Assembly (NCBI GenBank): GCA_938040995.1
Contig: CALHZT010000121.1
Span: forward strand, 1 to 45,013
Direction of reading: 5' to 3'
From: an uncultured Pirellulaceae bacterium
GTDB taxonomy: Bacteria; Planctomycetota; Planctomycetia; Pirellulales; Pirellulaceae
Length of the DNA stretch: 45,013 bases
The notes beneath the pieces are model-generated. The model saw only the letters and a list, made by a program, of their open reading frames with translations. It did not search any database and was not told where the DNA came from. A program made the translations under genes and the position numbers. Numbering within the stretch: the first letter of the stretch is position 1; the number at the start of each line of letters is the position of its first letter. Positions 30,628 to 39,311 of this stretch are shown piece after piece.

Positions 30628-30680
30628 TCACGGCATGACGGCCGGATAGTTCGTAGTGGATCTTGTTAAAGATCCTTCGC
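30628..30680 (+). repeat. Palindromic interspersed repeat D, copy 2 (inverted relative to copy 1)
   Basis: tcacggcatgacggccggatagttcgtagtggatcttgttaaagatccttcgc; hairpin ggatctt-gtta-aagatcc. Confidence 0.8.
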
Positions 30681-30698
30681 GATACAGTTAATCACTTC

Positions 30699-31045
30699 GT
30701 AACCGTTCGCGGACAATGACGTTTCCTCAGGCTCGAGAGGATCAGGCACGAACTTTCGGCGTTTGCCCGCAAAGCGAAATAAGGATCGTTCGATCAATTA
30801 GTGTCGAATCTCCGTTCATGACGACTCAATTGACGGCCTATGGCCGTCTTCCCCGCGAACGCGGGGACCCACTCGAAGCGTGTTAACGCTCAATCTCTTT
30901 CCCTGCATCAAAAAACCAATCCGATTCAATGGATTCCCGCATGCGCGGGAAAGACGGAGGAAGATCAGGCAGTAATTTCTCGAACGATCCTAAGTCAGCT
31001 TGCCCCGAAAAATTGAGCCAGACCCTTGCCCGCGTGAACGGTTAT
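30699..31045. mobile_element. IS66-like MITE (element B) copy 2, interrupted by element A
   Basis: GTAACCGTTCGCGG...CGCGTGAACGGTTAT ends; perfect 8-bp TSD ATCACTTC at 30691-30698 and 31046-31053. Confidence 0.9.
30783..30990. mobile_element. MITE-like element A, copy 2 (single unit, 208 bp), inserted in element B
   Basis: GGATCGTTCGA...TCGAACGATCC, flanked by TAA/TAA; the empty site gcgaaaTAAgtca is preserved in element B copy 1 (revcomp at about 27721-27735). Confidence 0.9.
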
Positions 31046-31046
31046 A

Positions 31047-32117
31047 TCACTTCTTACCAGCGGTCAGTTTTGCCGCCAACCGCATGGCGCTCTCCAAACT
31101 GGAAATCTCAGCGACGCCCTGCCACGCAATATCAAATGCTGTCCCGTGATCAACCGAAGTGCGAACGATCGGCAAACCAAGAGTTACGTTCACCGCAGTA
31201 TCAAACGCAAGCGCCTTTAACGGGATCAGCCCCTGGTCGTGGTACATGCAAACGTACACATCGGTTGCTTCGCGCTGGGATGGCAGAAACGCCGTATCGG
31301 GCGGCATCGGATCGCTAATATTGATGCCTTCACTTTTCGCCGCGTCAATTGCCGGCTGAATTACTAACTCTTCTTCCCTGTTTCCAAACAAACCGTGCTC
31401 ACCAGCGTGCGGATTCAAACCACAAACAACAACCCTGGGATCACGACCACGAATTCGGCGCAAAGCGGCTGCGCTTAACCGGATGGCTGACAGAATTCGC
31501 TCAGTCGTTAACTGCGACGTAACATCGCCAAGCCCAATATGTGTGGTCACTAGCGCGCAACTGATGACGTCGGAAGTCATCAGCATGCAATAGTCATCCG
31601 TCGCGGTCTGTTCTGCGAGAATTTCGGTATGACCGGGATGCGGAATCCCCGCCGCGCTCAACGCTTCTTTGTTAATCGGGGCTGTGCAAATCGCATCCAC
31701 GTCACTGGACTTTGCAGCGTCGATCGCCGCCAGCAGGTAATCGTATGACGACTGGCCAGCGACTGCCGAGACCACGCCAGGCGATATGGCGCCCGGATCC
31801 AGGTGGCTAATATTCACAATCGCTGGAGCCGCCGTCGAATGCCACCGATCATCGCCAAGTTCGTAGCTCGTGGCCGGCAAAGACAGATTCAAACGACTGC
31901 CCACCGCCTTGAGAATGGACAAGTCGCCGAAAATGAGCGGAACGCAGACATCCGCGACAACCTGTTCGGCCAGCAGTCGCAGGCAGATTTCCGGCCCGAC
32001 CCCACAAGGATCTCCCATCGTTAAGGCAATTCGCGGCAGTTCTGATGACGAGTTCTTCAAAGCTGGATTCAAGCCCGTGTTTTCCAATCTATATTTTGTG
32101 TAAACCGGTGACGACAT
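31047..32117 (-). CDS. pdxA: 4-hydroxythreonine-4-phosphate dehydrogenase
   Basis: RIALTMGDPCGVGPEICLRLL, APINKEALSAAGIPHPGHTEILAEQT, VVVCGLNPHAGEHGLFGNREEE, YHDQGLIPLKALAFDTAVNVTLGLPIVRTSVDHGTAFDIA. Confidence 0.95.
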   Translation of the reverse strand: MSSPVYTKYRLENTGLNPALKNSSSELPRIALTMGDPCGVGPEICLRLLAEQVVADVCVPLIFGDLSILKAVGSRLNLSLPATSYELGDDRWHSTAAPAIVNISHLDPGAISPGVVSAVAGQSSYDYLLAAIDAAKSSDVDAICTAPINKEALSAAGIPHPGHTEILAEQTATDDYCMLMTSDVISCALVTTHIGLGDVTSQLTTERILSAIRLSAAALRRIRGRDPRVVVCGLNPHAGEHGLFGNREEELVIQPAIDAAKSEGINISDPMPPDTAFLPSQREATDVYVCMYHDQGLIPLKALAFDTAVNVTLGLPIVRTSVDHGTAFDIAWQGVAEISSLESAMRLAAKLTAGKK

Positions 32118-32181
32118 TCACCACAGTCAATATACTGTGGCCTCAACTTTGAGCATCCACCCCGATACTGACGACGACGAC

Positions 32182-33048
32182 ATGGGCCGAAAAAAAGACA
32201 AAACGAAATCAAAGTCCGATAAAAAACAGAAGAAGGCCAAGGGAACGATGGCGGAACGGGCGGACAAGTTCGCCTGTTACCTGGCTTCGGTTCAGTCGCC
32301 GGAACACGAAATCGAGTTCTTCGAAGACGTCTATAAGGAAGAATTCGGTCGAAAGCCACTGACGCTTCAGGAAGATTTCTGCGGCACGTTCTCCGTTTGC
32401 TGCGAGTGGGTCAAATCCAGCAAGAAACGCACGGCGGTTGGAGTCGACCTTTGTCCCGAAACGCTCCAATGGGGCCGTGATAATGTGTTGACCAAACTGA
32501 AAGACAGTCAGAAAGTTCGCGTCTCGCTGCAGGAACAGGACGTTCGCAAGAAGAACGATACGCGCTGCGATATTTTGGCGGCTCAAAATTTTTCGTTCTG
32601 GATTTTCAAAACGCGAGCCGAAGTCGTCGAGTACTTCAAGTGCGCCCTCGCGAACATGAATGACGAAAGCCTCATGATCATGGACATGATGGGAGGCGGT
32701 GAGTGTTACGATCTGGGGCACATCGACAAGCGACGTATCAAGAAAGGCAAGAACGGATTCAAGTACTGGTGGGAGCAGGCCCATTACAATCCGGTGAACC
32801 ACGATTGCAGTTTCTTCATTCATTTCGTCTTTGATGATGGCAGTCGTTTGAATCGCGCGTTCGAATACCACTGGCGATTCTGGACCATTCCCGAAGTCCG
32901 CGAGATGCTCGAAGAAGCCGGCTTTTCGAAAAGCTATGTCTACTGGGAAATCGAGGACAAGAAGGGCCGCGACACTGGAGAGTGGGAACGCAACGAAGAA
33001 GCGATGCCGCATCCAAGCTGGCTGGCGTATATTGTGGCGGTGAAGTAG
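32182..33048 (+). CDS. Class I SAM-dependent methyltransferase
   Basis: LTLQEDFCGTFSVCCEWVKSSKKRTAVGVDLCPETLQWGRDNV; WRFWTIPEVREMLEEAGF. Start moved from the track's GTG (32137) to ATG at 32182. Confidence 0.8.
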   Translation: MGRKKDKTKSKSDKKQKKAKGTMAERADKFACYLASVQSPEHEIEFFEDVYKEEFGRKPLTLQEDFCGTFSVCCEWVKSSKKRTAVGVDLCPETLQWGRDNVLTKLKDSQKVRVSLQEQDVRKKNDTRCDILAAQNFSFWIFKTRAEVVEYFKCALANMNDESLMIMDMMGGGECYDLGHIDKRRIKKGKNGFKYWWEQAHYNPVNHDCSFFIHFVFDDGSRLNRAFEYHWRFWTIPEVREMLEEAGFSKSYVYWEIEDKKGRDTGEWERNEEAMPHPSWLAYIVAVK

Positions 33049-33179
33049 TTGGCCTTGTAACGTAATTTTGATAGGCGCACGATTGAACAATTGGCCTCGG
33101 CACAACGGCTCGCGCCACTGATCTATCCGCCAATACCGGTCTCGACCGGCATTTTATAGAGGACACACACTGAATGTCC

Positions 33180-33202
33180 AAACCCTGCCCGGCGCAGGGT
33201 TT
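33180..33202. terminator. Perfect hairpin aaaccctgc-ccggc-gcagggttt (possible terminator or structured repeat)
   Basis: 9-bp perfect stem with 5-nt loop downstream of the methyltransferase gene; no obvious U-tract. Confidence 0.4.
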
Positions 33203-33342
33203 AACGGGTATTAACGAACTCCTCCCCACGGCTGCCAAACCGCTTAGAATACAATTGGATCAATGCTCATGCCGGTAGCGTGAGTTTTCCGATCATATTG
33301 ATCATGGCAATTCCCTAGTTGCTATGCGAATTGAGCAATCTG

Positions 33343-34521
33343 ATGTCGACACCAACAATCGAAGTTAAGCCGGAGTTGCTTCGCTGGGCGATACTTCGTT
33401 CCGGTTTGCCCGAAACGGAGCTGCGTAAAAAATTCGACAAGCTCGACCAATGGCTGGCTGGAGACCGCAGTCCGACCTATCGCCAACTCGAACACTTCGC
33501 AAAGAAGACCATGACCCCTTTTGGGTACATGCTCCTGGACTCGCCTCCGATTGAAAAACTCCCGGTTCCGGACTTCCGTACAATTGGTGACTCTCCAATC
33601 GATCGGATGAGCCCAAATCTTACTGACACTTTGTATTCGATGCAGCGGCGACAATCGTGGATGCGTGACTATGTCACGGAACAACGGCAGGACAAACTTA
33701 AATTCGTTGGTAGCGCATCGACGGCAACGGATTTCAAATCGCTCGCACAAAGGATTCGCAAAGAACTAAACCTTTCTGCCGATTGGGCTGAGCATTTATC
33801 AACATGGGAAGAGACGCTAAAGATCTTTCGGGCAGCGATTGAGAAGATAGGGATTCTGGTTTTTAGCAACAGCGTTGTCGGCGCCAACAATCACCGCCCT
33901 CTTGATCCCGAGGAGTTCAGAGGATTCGTTCTTTCCGATGAGCACGTGCCTCTGATTTTCGTCAATTCAGCTGATTCCAAATCAGCTCGCATGTTCACTC
34001 TGGCCCATGAACTGGCGCACGTTTGGCTCAATCAGGACGGCCTATTCAATCTTATTCGCATGATGCCTAGTGGTGACCAAACTGAAAAATATTGCAACCG
34101 CGTTGCCGCGGAATTTCTTGTTCCGGAATACAAACTTGTCGAGCGTTGGCCAAAAGCCAAGCGGAATCGCTATCCGTTCCGGCTAATCGGGAAGTGGTTC
34201 AAAGTAAGCCCGATTGTCGCCGCACGACGAGCGTTGGACCTCAAGCTCATCACTCGACCTGAGTTCTTCCACTTTTACCAAATCGACCAAGCAAATTGGC
34301 AAAACCTCAAAACGAAACAGCGAAAATCCCCCGGTGGCCCTCACCCTGATGTGGTGGCGGACTCCCGGTTAAGCAGAAGATTTGCGAATGCCTTAATTGC
34401 CTCCACCAACGAGGGCAAGACACTCTACCGCGAAGCCTACACCTTGATTGACATGCGTGGAGAATCTTTTCAACGTTACTCAAAGCATGTCGCAAAAAGG
34501 ATGAAAAATGAGCGGCAGTAG
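33343..34521 (+). CDS. ImmA/IrrE-family metallopeptidase (COG2856-like, antitoxin/regulator type)
   Basis: FTLAHELAHVWLNQDG (HExxH); VAAEFLVPEYKLVERWP; N-terminal region as in XRE/ImmA-IrrE proteins. ATG at 33343 preferred over the track's TTG at 33319. Confidence 0.88.
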   Translation: MSTPTIEVKPELLRWAILRSGLPETELRKKFDKLDQWLAGDRSPTYRQLEHFAKKTMTPFGYMLLDSPPIEKLPVPDFRTIGDSPIDRMSPNLTDTLYSMQRRQSWMRDYVTEQRQDKLKFVGSASTATDFKSLAQRIRKELNLSADWAEHLSTWEETLKIFRAAIEKIGILVFSNSVVGANNHRPLDPEEFRGFVLSDEHVPLIFVNSADSKSARMFTLAHELAHVWLNQDGLFNLIRMMPSGDQTEKYCNRVAAEFLVPEYKLVERWPKAKRNRYPFRLIGKWFKVSPIVAARRALDLKLITRPEFFHFYQIDQANWQNLKTKQRKSPGGPHPDVVADSRLSRRFANALIASTNEGKTLYREAYTLIDMRGESFQRYSKHVAKRMKNERQ

Positions 34522-35026
34522 GTATGTGTTGGATGCCAACGTATTTATTCAAGCGAAGAACGATTACTACCGCTTCAGCGTTTGTCCAGGATTCTGGCAG
34601 GTACTTGCCAAAACACCAGACGTTTGCAGCATCGATAAGATCCACGAAGAATTACAGGCTGAAAAAGATCAGATCTGCGACTGGACTGATAATCTTCCGG
34701 GCCGATTCTTCAAGCAAACCAGGGATGAAAGAGTAATCAACCAGTTTCAGCGTATTATTGCCTGGGCTTCGTCCGAACCTCAGTTTTTCGATTCTGCTCG
34801 GGCTGATTTTGCGGGAAAAGCCGATGGGTGGATTGTTGCCTATGCGAAAGCCAATGGTCTCACAGTTGTCACTCACGAAAAGTACGAACCCGCAATCAAG
34901 CGAGAGATCAAGATTCCCAACGTCTGCGTCGAATTCGATGTTGAGTACATCAATACATTCGACATGCTAGAAAATCTGAAAGCAAAGTTTGTCGCGTCAC
35001 CGAAGGCATCTCGCAAGAAGCGATGA
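34508..35026 (+). CDS. DUF4411-family PIN-like putative toxin, 172 aa
   Basis: SGSRYVLDANVFIQAKNDYYRFSVCPGFWQVL...GKADGWIVAYAKANGLTVVTHEKYEP; overlaps the upstream ImmA/IrrE gene by 14 bp. Confidence 0.85.
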   Translation: MSGSRYVLDANVFIQAKNDYYRFSVCPGFWQVLAKTPDVCSIDKIHEELQAEKDQICDWTDNLPGRFFKQTRDERVINQFQRIIAWASSEPQFFDSARADFAGKADGWIVAYAKANGLTVVTHEKYEPAIKREIKIPNVCVEFDVEYINTFDMLENLKAKFVASPKASRKKR

Positions 35027-35104
35027 TGGCTGCTTTGATCGATCGCAGCAAAACAAAGTGATGAGTTAAGACTACGTGCAACCTCAACGAGAGCGGCTGT
35101 TCAT

Positions 35105-35416
35105 ATGGCGAAGATCAGATCCACTATCACATCTACAGCCTTGATTGCAATCACGCTGACTACGGGGTGCTCTCAAGGAAACACGAGCTTGGCTACCGGG
35201 ATGAAAATGAGTGACGCCATTTCGGAAATGAAACGACGCGGAATGGAACCTCAGCAGATGGCTTACGCAACGCCCCACAACGCATTCGATTTGCCCGACG
35301 GCCAGACGGTGGTCTTGCACGGCAACAATACCGTTGACGAAATAGAGGTCATTGCGAATCCAGCTGAACCAAAATCGAATCGCAAAAGCTATTCCGTTAC
35401 TACGATCAAATTTTGA
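35105..35416 (+). CDS. Small putative lipoprotein, 103 aa
   Basis: MAKIRSTITSTALIAITLTTGCSQGN: signal peptide with lipobox LTTGC. Confidence 0.65.
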   Translation: MAKIRSTITSTALIAITLTTGCSQGNTSLATGMKMSDAISEMKRRGMEPQQMAYATPHNAFDLPDGQTVVLHGNNTVDEIEVIANPAEPKSNRKSYSVTTIKF

Positions 35417-35576
35417 CGACCATTTTGGCAGCGAACCCAAAAAACATACCGCATTCCCACACTCCGCAGCCTTGGAGGGTGAGCAAAAGGAAAAAGTGCC
35501 TTGGAATAAATGCGCCCTTGAGCATAACGCGACTACGGATTCCACAAGCAAGCAATAAACCGGCGTCGCATTCACC

Positions 35577-36347
35577 ATGAACCTTGTACACATTGCGTCT
35601 GATCGCGAACTTGCCATCATCACGCTCAACGACCCGGATCGCAGGAATGCGATGAGCCAACAGATGGCTGCGGAGTTTTCCGCAGTCGTCGGTCAGTTGC
35701 GTTCCGATACCGCGATACGAGCCGTCATTCTGACGGGAGCCGGATCGGCGTTCGCTGCGGGTGGCGATCTTGAAATGCTGCGAAAGAAAGCCGCATTATC
35801 CCCGGAAGAAAACCGGAAGCTGATGCTTGAGTTCTATGACTGCTTCCTCGGCATTCAGTCACTGCCCTGCCCTACGATTGCCGCGGTCAACGGTCATGCG
35901 ATCGGAGCCGGATTGTGCGTGGCGTTGGCTTGCGATTTTCGTCTGGTTGCCCATGGCGCCAAGCTTGGATTTCCATTCACACGACTTGGCTTGCATCCAG
36001 GCATGGGCGCGACCCACTTTCTGCCTCGCATCATCGGACACGATGCTGCCAGCGATCTCCTGATAACGGGTCGAACGATCACGGCTGATGAAGCTGCGAA
36101 ACTCGGAATGTTCCGTGAGGTTTGTAGCAATGAAGAGTTGATGGAGTCCGCCCGGCGACTGGCTGAGTTGCAGAGTCCGACTGGTCCCTCCGCCGTTGCG
36201 GGATTGTTGGAAACACTCCGACCTTCCAAATCGGACCTTCAAGCAGCACTGGAGCGTGAAGCAACAGAACAAAGCCGCAACTATGCGCATCCGGAATTCC
36301 TTGAAGGAATTACAGCAGCGATTGAGAAACGATCACCGAACTTTTGA
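35577..36347 (+). CDS. Enoyl-CoA hydratase/isomerase family protein, 256 aa
   Basis: NDPDRRNAMSQQM, AFAAGGDLEML, AAVNGHAIGAGLCVALACDFRLVAHGAKLGFPFTRLGLHPGMGATHFLPRIIG. Confidence 0.92.
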   Translation: MNLVHIASDRELAIITLNDPDRRNAMSQQMAAEFSAVVGQLRSDTAIRAVILTGAGSAFAAGGDLEMLRKKAALSPEENRKLMLEFYDCFLGIQSLPCPTIAAVNGHAIGAGLCVALACDFRLVAHGAKLGFPFTRLGLHPGMGATHFLPRIIGHDAASDLLITGRTITADEAAKLGMFREVCSNEELMESARRLAELQSPTGPSAVAGLLETLRPSKSDLQAALEREATEQSRNYAHPEFLEGITAAIEKRSPNF

Positions 36348-36375
36348 TCGTTGCATCATCCACTATTTTTCACTC

Positions 36376-39174
36376 TCAGCATCCGCGCTGACCTCGCCGT
36401 CGCCGCAAGGCGACGACCAACAGGCCGACAGGAAACAGCAGGAAACTACCTGGTTCCGGAACAACAGCGACATCTGAGGCGGTGAACTTGTTCGCATTCC
36501 AGACATTAAAGTCGCTGGCATCGACGAAGCCATCTGCGTCGAAATCGCCACTGCACCACGCGGGAGTGACTGAAAACTTGTTCTCGTTCCAGATATTGAA
36601 ATCGCTTCCGTCGACAAAACCATCGAGATTCGCGTCGCCTGGCAGAATCGGGTTCCCGCTGGCCGTCAACAGGGTTCCAGCGTGAGCCAGCCACGCATCC
36701 AGATCGGACGGATCGACATTTCCATCACCGTTTAAATCGAATGATGTTGGGTTGTCACCACTAACGATGGAGGCGACCAGCGAGTCTACATCTGAGCAAT
36801 CGACTTGTCCGTCCCGATCGAGATCTGCGAGGATGCTGGCGGTGACATTTTCGAAAAGCCAACCGCCGCGGCCCAGCGTCCCGGCCGCCAGAACATCGTC
36901 CTCGGCGTTATAGACGAGGTCGAACACCAGTGTGTTTGGCAGCACATCGCCGCCCAGTTCGGTCCAGTCGCCGAGGCTATCGGTCGTGCTGAAGAATACG
37001 CCTCCGTCACCTCCGACGAAAACGGCGTCAAACGAGGACGGCAAATCGACAAACTCAATGGTATACAAATTATCCGATGCCAGGTTACCCGTCACATCAG
37101 CAAACGAGTCGCCACTCGTTGTATCGCTGGAGTGAAAAACCGAGTCGCGGTCGACAGCAAAAAGTTCAGCCCAATCGGTCGAGTTCGGAATCAAATCGCG
37201 GACTCTTCCTCCGGAATAGCCAGCCACCAACGTCACGGGGGCACCGGCCGCCGTCCGTGAGACAATGGCATCTTCGGTACCACCGTATACGAGGGCGGGA
37301 TTCGCGATTCCATTCCGAAAACCTCCGTAAGTCAGTGCATTGCCCCGAGTCGTGGAGGTCACTCTGGCCGTACTGATTCGCGAAAGTGTTTCGCCCTGAT
37401 CCAGCGACTCGTAAATGCCGTTGTCGCCTCCAAATACGATGCGTTCCGGGTTTGCCCGATTCAGTTCAACCGGAGTCGTAAATTGCGCCTCAAAGTCGGG
37501 GCCACTGACTGTCGCCAATGCAGGAAATTCCTGACTGACAAAGTTGCCGTTCGAGTCGAAGGTCGTTTTGCGGAAAACTTGCAGGACCTGAAAGCTGGAG
37601 TACACGATGGCGAACCCCGGCTGCGTCGTTACATCGACGGCAACGTCCCCGCCATCGGCTGTGGAAATACTTTCCCAAGCCGTATTTCCCGGGCCCGGTT
37701 GAATTGGCGTTCCCGTATCCTGCGCACCGCCCACCAGTCGATTGTTCAGACTGTCATACGCAATATCGTGAAGCTCTGCTGTCTGAATATCGCCAATGAG
37801 ACTGAACCAGTCGCCAGTATTGTCCTGTGGACTTGAGCGATAGTAGATTCCGCCGTCGTCGACTTCGATCAGCCGACCCGCCGCATCGAAAACGATTTCC
37901 CGCGAGTCGGCATGGGGAGAACTACTGCTCGCCGTTCCGCCACCCGGCGCGCCGAGGGAATCGGAGTGTGTGAGATGCACGAACTGGCTGCCCGCCGGCT
38001 GCGAAGCATCGCCGCGGAACAGGCGACCAGAGAAATCAAAGGCGCCGATCGAGTTCGGAAATGGCGAAGGTTGCCGATCGCCACCCACGTAGACAACGTT
38101 GGGATTCGTGGGATCGGCTCGAATCGAAAAGTGAATCGTCCCCTGGCCGCCAGCAATTTCTTCGGCTGGAGAACCAGGCCCCGGACCTTTCCCGCCACCT
38201 GGATTCAGTCCAACGAAGGTGCCACTTTCGTTGGTGACAGGCAAATCCATCTCCACCCAGGATCCCGGGTTACCGTTGCCGGAACGGAAGATCCCGTCGG
38301 CTTGACCGTTGTTGACGACTGCCGCGTAAACTTCGCCGGACCCGCCAACGGACAATTCGAGATTGCTGGTGTCGCCGCTGATCAGGGCATCAACAGCAGG
38401 ATCGCTGATTTTTGACCAGCTTGCACCCGTATCCGTCGAGCGGTAGATACCATTCTGACCGCCAACCATATCAGCGAACACGACGCTGGTATAAAGCGTA
38501 TTCGGGTCGGACGGGTCACTGGCGAGATCATAGCTGGCTCCAGCGGGTAGACCTGTTGCACTGCCGTTACCGGTAGAGACCTGGGTGAAACTTGCACCAG
38601 CATCGGTACTGCGAAAGATACCAATGTTGCCGAACGTAAAATCGTCAGCAACGTTTACCGAGGCAACGATCGTATTCCCTCTCGAAGCGACTCCCGAAAT
38701 GTTCTTTCCTTCCAGAATCGCGTTGCCGGCTGGTCGATTCCACGAATTGCCACCATCGGAAGAGAAGAGCAACCCGTCGCGGCCCGTGCCGACTCGTCCA
38801 TAGGAACTAAACCGCCCGTTGCCGGCAATCAGTGTGTTGCCTGTCGTATCGAGCGGGTCAAATTCAAGCGCTCCAATGGACAGGGAGCTTTGCGAGTCGA
38901 TAAGTGGAGTCCAGTTGGGGCTCACGTCGAGAGCGTTTTCGGTTCGCCACAGTCCACCGTTGGTACCACCGGCAAACAGAATGTTCGCATCAAATGGATG
39001 AGCCGCCACCGTGTGCATCGCGCCGACAACGGGATCGTTGCCCGGAATATTTTCGACCTGACCAAAGAGCGTCGGCCCAGGCCCCTGGGCCGACCATTGC
39101 CCAAAAGCCGCTGTGCAGAAAAGCAGGTTGAGTGTCAGGAGAACCGGATATCGAAAACGCTTATCCAATGCCAT
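36376..39174 (-). CDS. Secreted VPS10/sortilin-like beta-propeller protein with dockerin-like Ca-binding repeats and PEP-CTERM anchor, 932 aa
   Basis: Signal peptide; repeated xFRSTDxGxSWxxxS Asp-box-like motifs; DLDRDGQVDCSDVDSLV / DLNGDGNVDPSDLDAWL / DANLDGFVDGSDFNIWN; C-terminus VPEPGSFLLFPVGLLVVALRRRRGQRGC. Confidence 0.9.
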   Translation of the reverse strand: MALDKRFRYPVLLTLNLLFCTAAFGQWSAQGPGPTLFGQVENIPGNDPVVGAMHTVAAHPFDANILFAGGTNGGLWRTENALDVSPNWTPLIDSQSSLSIGALEFDPLDTTGNTLIAGNGRFSSYGRVGTGRDGLLFSSDGGNSWNRPAGNAILEGKNISGVASRGNTIVASVNVADDFTFGNIGIFRSTDAGASFTQVSTGNGSATGLPAGASYDLASDPSDPNTLYTSVVFADMVGGQNGIYRSTDTGASWSKISDPAVDALISGDTSNLELSVGGSGEVYAAVVNNGQADGIFRSGNGNPGSWVEMDLPVTNESGTFVGLNPGGGKGPGPGSPAEEIAGGQGTIHFSIRADPTNPNVVYVGGDRQPSPFPNSIGAFDFSGRLFRGDASQPAGSQFVHLTHSDSLGAPGGGTASSSSPHADSREIVFDAAGRLIEVDDGGIYYRSSPQDNTGDWFSLIGDIQTAELHDIAYDSLNNRLVGGAQDTGTPIQPGPGNTAWESISTADGGDVAVDVTTQPGFAIVYSSFQVLQVFRKTTFDSNGNFVSQEFPALATVSGPDFEAQFTTPVELNRANPERIVFGGDNGIYESLDQGETLSRISTARVTSTTRGNALTYGGFRNGIANPALVYGGTEDAIVSRTAAGAPVTLVAGYSGGRVRDLIPNSTDWAELFAVDRDSVFHSSDTTSGDSFADVTGNLASDNLYTIEFVDLPSSFDAVFVGGDGGVFFSTTDSLGDWTELGGDVLPNTLVFDLVYNAEDDVLAAGTLGRGGWLFENVTASILADLDRDGQVDCSDVDSLVASIVSGDNPTSFDLNGDGNVDPSDLDAWLAHAGTLLTASGNPILPGDANLDGFVDGSDFNIWNENKFSVTPAWCSGDFDADGFVDASDFNVWNANKFTASDVAVVPEPGSFLLFPVGLLVVALRRRRGQRGC

Positions 39175-39311
39175 TGGGATTCCTTGAACCGATTGATACT
39201 TTGATGGCCGACCATTTCCGAATCAGTATATCAGCGGCTCATTCACCAGTCGATTTTTTTCGAATTCGAAAGGCATCCAGCCACAGTCGTCGTTTTCTCT
39301 GCAAGATCAAG

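Noticed and set aside
30829-30960. Palindromic units with spacers in element A, possible CRISPR-like repeats
   Set aside because: Only one or two units, no regular spacers, bounded by TIRs and TSD; no cas genes in the window.
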